DNA from: Bacteroidales bacterium UBA1215
GTDB lineage: Bacteria > Bacteroidota > Bacteroidia > Bacteroidales > WCHB1-69
NCBI GenBank assembly: GCA_002309475.1
Contig: DBXJ01000061.1
Location: 389-15,311, forward strand
DNA: 14,923 bases
Direction: 5' to 3'
Shown here: piece after piece, positions 5,812 to 14,600 of the stretch
Position numbering within the stretch: position 1 is the stretch's first letter
How the letters are laid out: every line of letters starts with the position of its first letter
The notes under the pieces: model-generated
Told to the model about the DNA's origin: nothing
The model's input: only the letters and a program-made list of their open reading frames with translations
The model's database searches: none
Program-made: the position numbers and the translations under genes

Positions 5812-7020
5812 ATGAAGAAATTTGATCCAGCAACCGCAATAAATGCAGTTCAACAATTAAGTGCAGAAAGAGGTGTAAACCCTTCTATCAATGATTCCGC
5901 AACATTTACATTCCCAAAAGGACAATTGATGACAGATACCTTCCATGGAGAAACAGAAGGTTATTATCTTTATTCAAGACATTGGAATCCAAGTAATTTT
6001 TCATTGTGTCAAGCATTGGCAGCCATGGAAAATACAGAAGCTGCCTGGGTAACAGGTTCCGGTATGGCAGCCATTACTTGTACTTTGTTAAATTGTGTAA
6101 AAAAAGGTGACCATATTGTTGCAAGTATGACAGTTTATGGTGGCACATTTGCTTTTTTGAACAATTGGATAAAACGTTATGGTGTTGACGTAACTTTTGT
6201 AGATACCACCAATTTGGCACAAGTAAAAGCCGCTTGTAAGAAAAATACAAAAGTGATTTACACCGAAACCATGTCTAATCCTTTGTTGAGAATTTCTAAC
6301 ATTGGCGAATTGAGAAAAATTGCTGATAAATATGGTGCGAAATTGATAGTTGACAACACTTTCACTCCTATGATTTTTTCTCCTTATAGATTAGGAGCTC
6401 ATGTTGTTGTATATTCAATGACAAAGTTTATCAATGGTAAAAACGATTGTGTTGCCGGTGCTATTTGTGCAGACGCAGAATTTATCAATAGTTTGATCAA
6501 TGTCAACGATGGAACTGCTATGTTGTTGGGTCCGGTTTTGGATTCTTATCGTGCAACTTCTATTTTGAAGAATTTATATACTTTGCACATTAGAATGAAA
6601 CAACATAGTGCAAATGCCATGTATTTGGCAGAAAAATTCAATTCCATTGGTATCAAAGCCAACTATACTGGTCTTCCGACTCATAAAGACCATAAATTGA
6701 TGAAAGAACAAATGAATCCTCAATTCGGTTTTGGCGGAATGATTGCCATAGATTTGAAAACAGCAGAAAAAGCCAATCGTTTTATGGAAGCCATGCAAAA
6801 AGAAGGAATCGGCTATTTGGCAGTTAGCTTGGGCTATTTCCGTACTTTGTTCTCTTGCTCAGGCAAATCTACTTCTTCTGAAGTGCCGGAAGAATATCAA
6901 AAAGAAATGGGTATGAGTGAAGGTCTGGTACGTTTCTCAGTAGGTTTGGACAACGATATTGAAGGTACATTTGCAAGAATGCACAAAATTTTGAAAAAAG
7001 AAGGTTTTGTGAAAAAATAA
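5812..7020 (+). CDS. Cys/Met-metabolism PLP-dependent enzyme (cystathionine/methionine gamma-lyase type)
   Basis: This 402-residue fold-type I PLP enzyme acts on sulfur amino acids in the cytoplasm. The PLP-binding lysine is Lys205 in YSMTKFING (201-209), followed by KNDCVAGA. Other cofactor and active-site motifs are YSR (54-56), GSGMAA (82-87), Tyr109 in VYGGTF, SNP (155-157) and VDNTF (180-184, Asp181). The C-terminal VRFSVGLDND contains the substrate-carboxylate arginine. GLPTHKDHKL matches the usual 'GLPxHPxH' segment. Methionine gamma-lyases usually have Cys two residues after the Tyr109 equivalent; here it is Gly111. That leaves cystathionine gamma-lyase or synthase or another thiol lyase equally possible. 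Reaction specificity is therefore not assigned. Confidence 0.87.
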   Translation: MKKFDPATAINAVQQLSAERGVNPSINDSATFTFPKGQLMTDTFHGETEGYYLYSRHWNPSNFSLCQALAAMENTEAAWVTGSGMAAITCTLLNCVKKGDHIVASMTVYGGTFAFLNNWIKRYGVDVTFVDTTNLAQVKAACKKNTKVIYTETMSNPLLRISNIGELRKIADKYGAKLIVDNTFTPMIFSPYRLGAHVVVYSMTKFINGKNDCVAGAICADAEFINSLINVNDGTAMLLGPVLDSYRATSILKNLYTLHIRMKQHSANAMYLAEKFNSIGIKANYTGLPTHKDHKLMKEQMNPQFGFGGMIAIDLKTAEKANRFMEAMQKEGIGYLAVSLGYFRTLFSCSGKSTSSEVPEEYQKEMGMSEGLVRFSVGLDNDIEGTFARMHKILKKEGFVKK

Positions 7021-7036
7021 TCAAAAAGCATATTGT

Positions 7037-7065
7037 AAAAATCCCTCGCAATGCGAGGGATTTTT
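7037..7065. terminator. Strong bidirectional terminator between convergent genes
   Basis: TCCCTCGC (7042-7049) and GCGAGGGA (7053-7060) pair perfectly around a 3-nt loop, flanked by AAAAA (7037-7041) and a T-run (7061-7068). It ends both the PLP enzyme gene and the C69 dipeptidase gene. Confidence 0.9.
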
Positions 7066-7070
7066 TTTGT

Positions 7071-8678
7071 TTAAAAACCGGAACCGAAAAACTGCCATAA
7101 TTTTTCTTCCAGCAATTTCCATTTCTTTTGTGATTGTTCAACAGAAGAAGCCGTATAATCGTTCAAAACTTTGGCAATTTGTTTGCTTTTGTTTTTGCTT
7201 GCCAATAAGGAAACTTCTTGTTCTAAATCGGGTAAATCTTTCAAAATAGTTTGCTCTTGCTCTAAAACATTTTTATTGATAAGATTTTTGGTGCTACCCC
7301 AAGCCACAGTTGCTAATCGATTTGCTTTTCGATAGGACCATAAAATAGATGTTTCGTTGTATTGTTTTTGTCCACAATAGTTAAAAGTGTTTGGCAATTC
7401 AGTGTTTCCACAGAAAATAGGAATTCTTGGACTTTCTGCCGGATTGTCAACCGAAAACCAACATACGCCGCCAATTGCGTCGGGTAGCCAACTTCTCAAT
7501 TGTGTGATAAACGAATAAGAGCACCACGATACGGCAATAGTTCGTTTGAAGTCTACGGTACCTTCGGCTATATAATTATATGTTCGCATGGCATTTGTCA
7601 TTATCCAAGGATTGGCTATCGGACTGATGATGGTGTCGTTGGTAGAGGTGCCGTCTTCATTTTTCTTTGTTTTTACTATTTTCAGATTGGCAGTCATGTC
7701 CATGTCGGTGCCTTCGTAGGTGGAGCGAAACAATGCCATCACTTTGCTAACACTTACTTTTTCGTCCGGCTTGATAGAAAATGGTAATTCTGCCATATCT
7801 TGAGAGAATTGCATAGAAGATGCTAATTCATTGAAAATAAAAAATTCGCGTTCTCTGAAATTTTTCCCGTTGGCATAAGCTGCATTGAAGGCTTTCCAAA
7901 AGACAAAAGGTTCCTTTCCGTCCCAAAGTCCATATTTTTTGGCTACTTCCTCAATGTTGTCGGAGCACATGAAATTTTCTTTGTCGTTTCTTTGCAAAGT
8001 GCCAATACGAGGAATGTTGGCCGATACTGCCACATGGTCGTCAGGTACGCGTTGTGCTGCCCAAATTCCACCAATTTTGTCAGGTCCTTCTCCTAAAATT
8101 TCTACTTGCCAAACTTCATTTTTGTCAGCGATGGTAATGCATTCGCCACCATCTCCATAGCCATATTTTGCAATCAAATCGCCAATTAATCGAATGGCAT
8201 CGCGAGCATTGTCACAACGCATCAATACTACTCGTTCCAATTCTTCAATGTTGAACATGCCTTTCGGGTTTACTAAAGTATCCGGACCGGAAAAAGTAGT
8301 TTCACCGATGGCCAATTGCTTTTCGTTCAAACATGGATAAGCAGTGTTTACATAAGCATAGGTGTGAGCAACTTGCGGAATTTCTCCTGCCAATTTCAAC
8401 CCTGCCGTGTCTTCTGGGAAAGAAGTGTGGGCGGTGCCTTTGTACACTTTGTGCATTTCGCCGCTTTTATGGTCTGCCGCGGGCTCCACTTTGACCCATG
8501 TACGATAACGTCCGTCACAGGTGTGTGAGGTGATTACAGAGCCATCGGCGGAGGCCTTTTTGCCAACCATAATGCTGGTACAATTACCACCAATGTATTC
8601 ATTTTCATCAACAAATTGTGCCTTGCAGATACAACAAGTCATCATCAATATTGCCAAAGGCAAAAAAAATCTTTTCAT
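7071..8678 (-). CDS. Secreted C69-family dipeptidase (PepD-like)
   Basis: This 535-residue Ntn-hydrolase peptidase cleaves dipeptides or small peptides. A signal peptide is clear: MKRFFLPLAILMMTCCICKA (1-20), with a probable cut before Gln21. A short propeptide follows, then the nucleophile Cys33 in GGNCTSIMVGKKAS. The family pattern 'C-T-x-x-x-V-G-K-x-A-x-x-D-G-S' (33-47) is complete. Family blocks further on include GETTFSGP, MFNIEELERVVLMRC and YGYGDGGECITIADKNEVWQ. The last 80 residues are Lys/Glu-rich and helical. Export suggests action in the periplasm or outside, feeding a peptide-using organism. It has its own promoter with both -33 and -7 elements, and converges with the PLP enzyme gene. 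Confidence 0.9.
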   Translation of the reverse strand: MKRFFLPLAILMMTCCICKAQFVDENEYIGGNCTSIMVGKKASADGSVITSHTCDGRYRTWVKVEPAADHKSGEMHKVYKGTAHTSFPEDTAGLKLAGEIPQVAHTYAYVNTAYPCLNEKQLAIGETTFSGPDTLVNPKGMFNIEELERVVLMRCDNARDAIRLIGDLIAKYGYGDGGECITIADKNEVWQVEILGEGPDKIGGIWAAQRVPDDHVAVSANIPRIGTLQRNDKENFMCSDNIEEVAKKYGLWDGKEPFVFWKAFNAAYANGKNFREREFFIFNELASSMQFSQDMAELPFSIKPDEKVSVSKVMALFRSTYEGTDMDMTANLKIVKTKKNEDGTSTNDTIISPIANPWIMTNAMRTYNYIAEGTVDFKRTIAVSWCSYSFITQLRSWLPDAIGGVCWFSVDNPAESPRIPIFCGNTELPNTFNYCGQKQYNETSILWSYRKANRLATVAWGSTKNLINKNVLEQEQTILKDLPDLEQEVSLLASKNKSKQIAKVLNDYTASSVEQSQKKWKLLEEKLWQFFGSGF

Positions 8679-8702
8679 CTTTTTCGAATTTTAAAATATT
8701 TG

Positions 8703-8734
8703 CAAAAGTATATTTTTTTCTCCAATGAAAACAA
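8703..8734 (-). promoter_or_regulatory. Bacteroidota promoter (-33 TTG and -7 TACTTTTG) of the C69 dipeptidase gene
   Basis: The minus strand has TTG at 8732-8734, 21 nt of spacer, then TACTTTTG at 8703-8710. Spacing and both boxes fit the Bacteroidota consensus TTTG-N19-21-TAnnTTTG. The -7 box ends 24 nt before the ATG. Confidence 0.7.
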
Positions 8735-8773
8735 CAAAGAATAATTTTTCATAAAAAAAAACAATACATTTAT

Positions 8774-8781
8774 TATTTTTG
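8774..8781 (+). promoter_or_regulatory. -7 element of the DUF151-to-rnpA operon
   Basis: TATTTTTG matches TAnnTTTG and ends 27 nt before the ATG at 8809. The -33 region is A-rich with no clear TTTG. Confidence 0.5.
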
Positions 8782-8808
8782 CGTTTAAGAAAATGATTAA
8801 GCATTGAC

Positions 8809-9504
8809 ATGAGAAAAAGAGCGGTAAAAATTTCACAGATAGCTTCAACAGGAACCGATATGGTGAAAATGTTGGTATTGCAGACATTAGACGGCAAACT
8901 ATCATTTCCTATCATCATATCTACTTCTGATGCTATAGGATTGATAAAGCAACTGGAAAATATTAAAGTAGAAAGACCTCTTACACACGATCTTTTGATA
9001 GATGTGATAGACAGAATGGGTTTGACAATTACAGAAGTTGTGATTCATAAAATGAGTAAGGGTATTTTCTATACCACTATTTATTGTTCCAAAGAAGATG
9101 GCATTGTTTATGAATTTGATGCTCGCCCTTCAGATTCTTTGTTGTTGGCAATGTATGCCAAAGCTCCTATTTATGTCAATTCAGACATACTCAAAAAAGT
9201 GGCTCTGCCTACCAAAGAATTTGAAGAACATTTAGAAGATGTAGATGATATGTCTAATTTTGATGAAGAAGAGTCTATAGATGATGATGTATTTGAAGAT
9301 GTAAATACATCCTTAGAAATTGATGCTGACGAATCTTATGAAATTGCAGAAGAAATCATCAGCGGACTATTAGACAAATTGCGTGGTATGAAAAAAGAAC
9401 CATCTATGGAAGAACAGTTGCAGCAGGCTATTGAAAATGAGCAATATGAGTTGGCTTCCAAATTGAGAGATGCCATTGCGAAAAAGAAAAAAGAAAGTAA
9501 TTAG
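8809..9504 (+). CDS. Bifunctional nuclease-family (DUF151) protein with C-terminal UVR motif
   Basis: The protein has 231 residues in three parts. Residues about 5-135 are a DUF151 domain, recognised by VLQTLDGKLSFPIIIS, TEVVIHKMSKGIFYTTIYC and the signature FDARPSDSLLLAM (103-115). Residues 138-185 are a very acidic linker. Residues 198-228 form a UVR motif (MEEQLQQAIENEQYELASKL then RDAI), the helical hairpin used in UvrB-UvrC contacts. Plant and archaeal DUF151 members have been reported to have nuclease activity. The role in Bacteroidota is not established, but the UVR motif hints at a protein-protein contact linked to nucleic-acid work. It is the first gene of a four-gene operon; the next gene starts 8 nt after its stop. 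Confidence 0.88.
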   Translation: MRKRAVKISQIASTGTDMVKMLVLQTLDGKLSFPIIISTSDAIGLIKQLENIKVERPLTHDLLIDVIDRMGLTITEVVIHKMSKGIFYTTIYCSKEDGIVYEFDARPSDSLLLAMYAKAPIYVNSDILKKVALPTKEFEEHLEDVDDMSNFDEEESIDDDVFEDVNTSLEIDADESYEIAEEIISGLLDKLRGMKKEPSMEEQLQQAIENEQYELASKLRDAIAKKKKESN

Positions 9505-9512
9505 AAGTTCCA

Positions 9513-10349
9513 ATGAATGAATTGTTGGTAGATACTCTTTATTCTACAATCCCTTATCAAGGTGCAACCGATACGACAAACACCTTCAGTGATAGTATTT
9601 ACCAATCATTGAATCATGTTTTTTATGAGGATTATCCGCCAATAGCAGATTCTACCCTACAGCAGCAAAAGGCTTTTTTTACAGAATCCACTTCACAAAA
9701 TATTCAATTACAACCTAAAACAGAAATCTTTTTTGACTGGTTTTTCTTGATAGCATTATTGTTTTTAGGCTGCATAGCCATCATAAGAACAGTGGCGATG
9801 AAGGAAATTCCTTGGACTTTTTTTGAGAAAAGAACACATTCCATGTCAAAAAGTGTGTCATTGTTTTCGTCCTACTGGGCTATCCCTTCTACATTAGTTA
9901 TCATTATAGGTTACCTTATATATGCTCTGCTTTTTGTACAAATTGGTATCCATGTTCCGCTTACATTTAAAATAGTGGTGAGTATGGCTTTGGCGATTTG
10001 TGTCTATTTGGCCGTTAACTGGATTATATTGAAATGTGCGGGAAGTTTGTTTGAAATGAAAGAAGAAACAAAAACTTATATAGAAAAAAATACCATTTTC
10101 AGATTTCTTTTGTCAGTGGTTTTGTTTCTGTTGGCAATATTGTTTAATTACTTAAATTTCATGTCATTAGTTAAAACATTCTTAATTGTTTTAATAACAG
10201 TGTTTTACGTGTATAAATTGGTGATCTGTATTGGAATTTTCAAAAAAAAGTTAGTTTGGTACGATATTTTTTTATACTTTTGCAGCATTGAAATTTTGCC
10301 GTTTGTACTTTTTTTGAAGTTTGTAACAAGCGGATTTATAGATAGTTAA
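9513..10349 (+). CDS. DUF4271-family integral membrane protein
   Basis: This 278-residue protein has a soluble N-terminus (1-70) and about six transmembrane segments near 72-92, 123-145, 152-174, 194-214, 217-242 and 251-271. The ending 'WYDIFLYFCSIEILPFVLFL' matches the characteristic C-terminal block of DUF4271 (a Y-x-C-x-x-E-I-L-P motif). Its place directly upstream of the Bacteroidota-type uroporphyrinogen-III synthase gene supports the call. No catalytic motif is visible and the function is unknown. The next gene starts 17 nt downstream. Near its 3' end lies a TACTTTTG element that could be an internal promoter. Confidence 0.82.
   Translation: MNELLVDTLYSTIPYQGATDTTNTFSDSIYQSLNHVFYEDYPPIADSTLQQQKAFFTESTSQNIQLQPKTEIFFDWFFLIALLFLGCIAIIRTVAMKEIPWTFFEKRTHSMSKSVSLFSSYWAIPSTLVIIIGYLIYALLFVQIGIHVPLTFKIVVSMALAICVYLAVNWIILKCAGSLFEMKEETKTYIEKNTIFRFLLSVVLFLLAILFNYLNFMSLVKTFLIVLITVFYVYKLVICIGIFKKKLVWYDIFLYFCSIEILPFVLFLKFVTSGFIDS
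10275..10282 (+). promoter_or_regulatory. Possible internal promoter for the hemD-rnpA pair
   Basis: TACTTTTG lies inside the end of the DUF4271 gene and matches TAnnTTTG. A TTTG is 16 nt upstream (10255-10258), shorter than usual. It is 84 nt before the next GTG start. Confidence 0.3.
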
Positions 10350-10366
10350 AAAATATATATTGGGCT

Positions 10367-11137
10367 GTGTCAATTAAAAAAATATTATTTTCACAAGATA
10401 AACCTGCAAATTTTGAAAAGACTCCGTATGCAGATTTGAAAAAAAATTACAAAGTTGATGTAGATTTTTTTAAATTTTTCTCCATAGAAGGTGTTCCATT
10501 GGCAGAATTCAGAAAACAAAGGATAAATATTTTGGATTATTCTGCTATTATAATGACGAGCAAAAATGCTATAGATCAATTTTTTAGAATAGTAGAAGAA
10601 TGTAAAATCAAATTGCCGATTACAACAAAATATTTTTGTGTCAATTCAGCAACTGCCAATTATTTGCAAACATATACGGTATATCGTAAACGAAAAATAT
10701 TTTTTTCAGAAGACGGGTCTCCTGAAAAGTTGGTAAAAGAAATAGAACAGCATGTTGAAACTGACAAATTTTTGGTTCCATGCTGTAGTGATACAAGTTT
10801 AAATCAATTGTTGGCATTGTTGGATACCAAACCGGCTATTAAATACGACAAGGCAGAATTATTCAAAATCCATTTTAATGATTTAACACAAGTGGATATT
10901 TATAGTTACGATATGATAGTTTTGTTTAGTCGCCATGGAGTGCAGTCGTTGTTTAATAGTTATCCGGATTTTCAACAGAAAGAAGGAATGCATTTTGCTG
11001 CATTAGGCGAGGTGGTTGTAAGTGCCGCCGAAGAGGCAGGTTTGACAATAGAGACCTATGCTCCACAGCCGGGCATTACCTCCATATTCATGGCTTTGGA
11101 AAAATATCTAAAACAAGAAAATCGCAGACGTAGATGA
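10367..11137 (+). CDS. hemD: Uroporphyrinogen-III synthase (HemD-like, Bacteroidota type)
   Basis: This 256-residue cytoplasmic enzyme closes and rearranges hydroxymethylbilane to uroporphyrinogen III. The two-lobed alpha/beta family is divergent, but this copy follows the Bacteroidota pattern closely: IKKILFSQDKP (3-13), VPLAEFRKQRINILDYSAII, TSKNAIDQFF (64-73), KYFCVNSATANYLQ and YRKRKIFF (106-113). Near the end are IYSYDMIVLFSRHGVQSL and TYAPQPGITSIFMALEKYL. The start is GTG at 10367; no ATG lies nearby in frame. It overlaps rnpA by 4 nt (ATGA). No other haem genes are seen here, so an actual tetrapyrrole role rests on the family assignment. Confidence 0.87.
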   Translation: MSIKKILFSQDKPANFEKTPYADLKKNYKVDVDFFKFFSIEGVPLAEFRKQRINILDYSAIIMTSKNAIDQFFRIVEECKIKLPITTKYFCVNSATANYLQTYTVYRKRKIFFSEDGSPEKLVKEIEQHVETDKFLVPCCSDTSLNQLLALLDTKPAIKYDKAELFKIHFNDLTQVDIYSYDMIVLFSRHGVQSLFNSYPDFQQKEGMHFAALGEVVVSAAEEAGLTIETYAPQPGITSIFMALEKYLKQENRRRR

Positions 11138-11538
11138 GCAATTGTGCTGTTTCACAATCATTTAAAAAATCAGAACGCTTGTGTGGGCGAGATGCCTTCA
11201 GAAGCGTTTTCAATAACAGAAATTCCATTTTTGTCTATCCGTTGACGTGTTTTTATGCAATGGAAGAGGCAGAAAATGGTTTTGAAGTGAAAATAGCAGT
11301 ATCTGTCAGCAAAAAAAAATTCAAACACGCTGTAGATAGAAATCATATCAAACGTTTGGTAAGAGAATCGTATAGAAAACAAAAACATTCGCTCTATTTT
11401 GCTTTTGACAAGCAAAATATTGCTTTGAATTTGGTTTTTGTATATGGAGAAACAAAACATTTGCCATATAAGGTGTATGAGAATTGTATTAATTTACTGA
11501 TAAACAGATTGATAGATAAGTGTCAAAAAAAAAAGTGA
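11134..11538 (+). CDS. rnpA: Ribonuclease P protein component
   Basis: This 134-residue basic protein binds the RNase P RNA and helps it cut 5' leaders from precursor tRNAs. It opens with FKKSERLCGRDAFRSVF (10-26), the usual 'L-x-x-x-x-x-F' N-terminal pattern. It contains the family signature AVSVSKKKFKHAVDRNHIKR (55-74) followed by LVRESYR, where the R-N-x-x-K-R block contacts RNA. The tail is Lys-rich. It overlaps hemD by 4 nt and closes the operon. yidD, often found just after rnpA, is absent; secDF follows with its own promoter. Confidence 0.95.
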   Translation: MSNCAVSQSFKKSERLCGRDAFRSVFNNRNSIFVYPLTCFYAMEEAENGFEVKIAVSVSKKKFKHAVDRNHIKRLVRESYRKQKHSLYFAFDKQNIALNLVFVYGETKHLPYKVYENCINLLINRLIDKCQKKK

Positions 11539-11591
11539 AATTTTAAAAACGAAAAATTGATAAAAACCACAAAAAAATCAATTATTTCTGT

Positions 11592-11599
11592 TATATTTG
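11592..11599 (+). promoter_or_regulatory. -7 element of secDF
   Basis: TATATTTG matches TAnnTTTG and lies 58 nt before the secDF ATG in the 119-bp gap after rnpA. No strong terminator was found in that gap, so read-through from the operon is possible. Confidence 0.5.
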
Positions 11600-11657
11600 C
11601 AAACTTGAATTTAAAGTAAAAAAATATCGTAAAATACTAATAATTAAATAGAAACAA

Positions 11658-14600
11658 ATGCAGAACAAAGGGTTTATTTCATTTTTTGTCGTAACTTTTG
11701 TATTAGTGTGCATCTATTCGTTGTCATTTACCTATTGCACACGCAGAGTTGAAACAAAAGCAAAAGAGTATGCACAAAACGATCAAAGTAAGAGTGTTTT
11801 GGTAGAGCAAGCTGCAGGTAACAAATTCTTAGAGAGTTACTTGGTTGATTCTTCAGCCAAAGCTTTAGAAGATAGTTATTTGTCAAGAATGGCAGATTCT
11901 GTTGTTTATAATCTTGGTTTCGCAAAATGGACTTACAAAGAATGTAAAGAATTAGAAGTTAACTTAGGTCTAGACCTTAAGGGTGGTATGAACGTAATGT
12001 TGGAAGTTTCTGTTCCGGATATTGTCCGTTCTTTGGCAGGCAACGGAGCAAAAGATTCCTTGTTTGTTGCCACTATGAAATTAGCAGAAGAGAAACGAAA
12101 AACTTCTCAATCGGATTTTATAACCTTGTTTGAACAATCTTTTAAAGAAGTAGCACCAACCAATGCTAAATTGTCTACCATATTTAGAAAATTGGAACTC
12201 AAACAAACCAATCCTAGCAACGATGACGTCATCAAAGCCTTAAGAGAAGAAACCGAGGCTGCTCTTGAAAACACATTTATGGTGTTGAGAGCTCGTATCG
12301 ACCGTTTTGGTGTATCACAACCCAATATTCAACGATTGGCACAGTCAGGCAGAATTATGATAGAACTTCCAGGTGTAAAAGAACCGGAACGTGTTCGTCG
12401 TTTGTTACAAGGTACTGCTAATTTGGAATTTTGGAAAACATACGAATTGTCAGAAATTGCATCAGTATTTCCTCAAATAGACGAACGTGTAGCTGCCATA
12501 GGTTTGGAAAATGTAGAAGAAGATACTACGGCAATTGTAGAAGATGCTGAAGAAGCAACAGAAGTAGCAGTTGTAGAAGAAAATGTCAACGATACATTAG
12601 AAGGTCTTCCGGAAGTTGAAACAGAAAATGCAGAAGAAGAACAAATGCAAATGACAAGAGAGGAAATTTTGAAAAAATATCCTTTCACAGCACGTTTCAT
12701 TCAATTCAACGATCGTCCGGATGAAAACGGGAAATATGGTCCGCTTGTAGGTTATGCTTTAGAAACAGATACCGCAGAAATTAATAGAATATTAAATCTG
12801 GAGATAGTAAAAAATATTCTTCCACAAGATTTGAAACTTTGCTGGCATGCAAAAACAGGAAAAGATAATTCTTCCGTACATCAATTAATAGCTTTGAAAG
12901 CTGTTGGCGAACAAGGTTGTGTGTTGGACGGAAAAGCCGTTTCAGATGCTCATCAAGATTTCAACCAACAGTCAGGTAATGAAATCAGCATGTCGATGAA
13001 TCCGGAAGGAGCAAAGAAATGGAAAAAAATTACAGAAGAAAATGTAGGTAATTGTATTGCTATCGTTTTGGATGATTTAGTATATTCTTATCCAAGAGTC
13101 AACGATGTTATTCCTAATGGTCGTTCTTCTATTACCGGAGCATTCTCTTTGGAAGAAGCAAAAGATTTGGCCAACTTGTTGAAAGCTGGAAAATTGCCGG
13201 CTCCTGCAGTTATCGTATCAGAAGAAATTGTTGGTCCGTCATTAGGACAAGAATCTATTCATTCAAGTATTATTTCATTTTTGATAGCATTCTTGTTGGT
13301 ATTTGTATACATTATATTCTTTTATAATAGAGCAGGTATTGTGGCAAGTATTGCACTTTTGGTGAATGTATTGTTCTTATTTGGAACATTGGCATCGTTG
13401 GGTGCAGTATTGACATTGCCGGGTATCGCAGGTATAGTATTAACTTTGGGTATGGCAGTCGATGCCAACGTAATTATCTACGAACGAATCAAGGAAGAGT
13501 GGCGAGCAGGCAAGCAGGTAAGAATGGCAGTTGCCGATGGTTACAAAGCATCTTATTCTGCTATATTAGATGGTAATATCACCACTATTATTACAGGTGT
13601 TATATTATTCATCTTTGGTTCCGGTCCTGTTCAAGGTTTTGCTACTACATTAATTATAGGTTTGTTAACATCTTTGTTTACATCCATATTCATCACTCGT
13701 TTGATATTCACATGGGCATTGGATAGAAATATGAAAGTAAACTTCGGCAATAAATGGAGTATGGAAGCTTTGGCTCATACACATTTTGATTTCTTGTCAA
13801 AGCGTAAAATCGTTTATTGTATTGCAGGTGTAATTGTGGTATTAGGCATTGTATCTTTATGTGTAAGAGGTTTAGATTTGGGAATTGACTTTGCCGGTGG
13901 TAGAAGCTATACCGTTCGTTTCGATCAACCTGTAAAGACTTCAGAATTGCGTGAGGCTTTGATGGAAGAATTTGATGGTGTTGCTCCTGAAGTAAAAACC
14001 TTCGGTTCTGACAATCAAATTAAAATTACTACCAAATGGAGAGTTAACGAAGATAACACAGAAGTAGATTCTTTGGCAGAAGCACACATGTACCAAGGGT
14101 TGAAACCATTCTTTGCTACAGAATTGACAAAAGAAGATTTTAGTGTTCAAAATCAAAATGTAGGTTTAATCAGCTCTCAAAAAGTAGGTGCAACAGTGTC
14201 AAAGGATATTACAAGAGGTGCATTCTTGGCAGTGTTCTTCTCTTTGATAGCTATATTTATTTACATTGCTATACGATTCCGTAACTGGCAATATGGTTTA
14301 GGTGGTGTTGTTTCATTAACAACAGTTGCCATGATAACTATTGGTTTGTATTCATTGTTATATGGCAGGTTGCCATTTACAATGGAAGCCGATCAATCAT
14401 TTATAGCGGCCATATTGACAATTATAGGTTATGCTATCAACGATAGTGTGGTTATTTTTGACCGTGTTCGTGAATATAGAAAACTATATCCAAAACGTAA
14501 CTTAAGAGAGAATATGAATGCCGCTTTGAATTCTACGTTGAGCCGTACCATTAATACATCCGGTACTACTATAGTTGTATTGTTGGCAATATTCTTCTTA

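Noticed and set aside
7500..7787. Plus-strand frames inside the C69 dipeptidase gene (also 7885-8160 and 8316-8528)
   Set aside because: They are antisense to a clearly recognised gene and show no family motifs.
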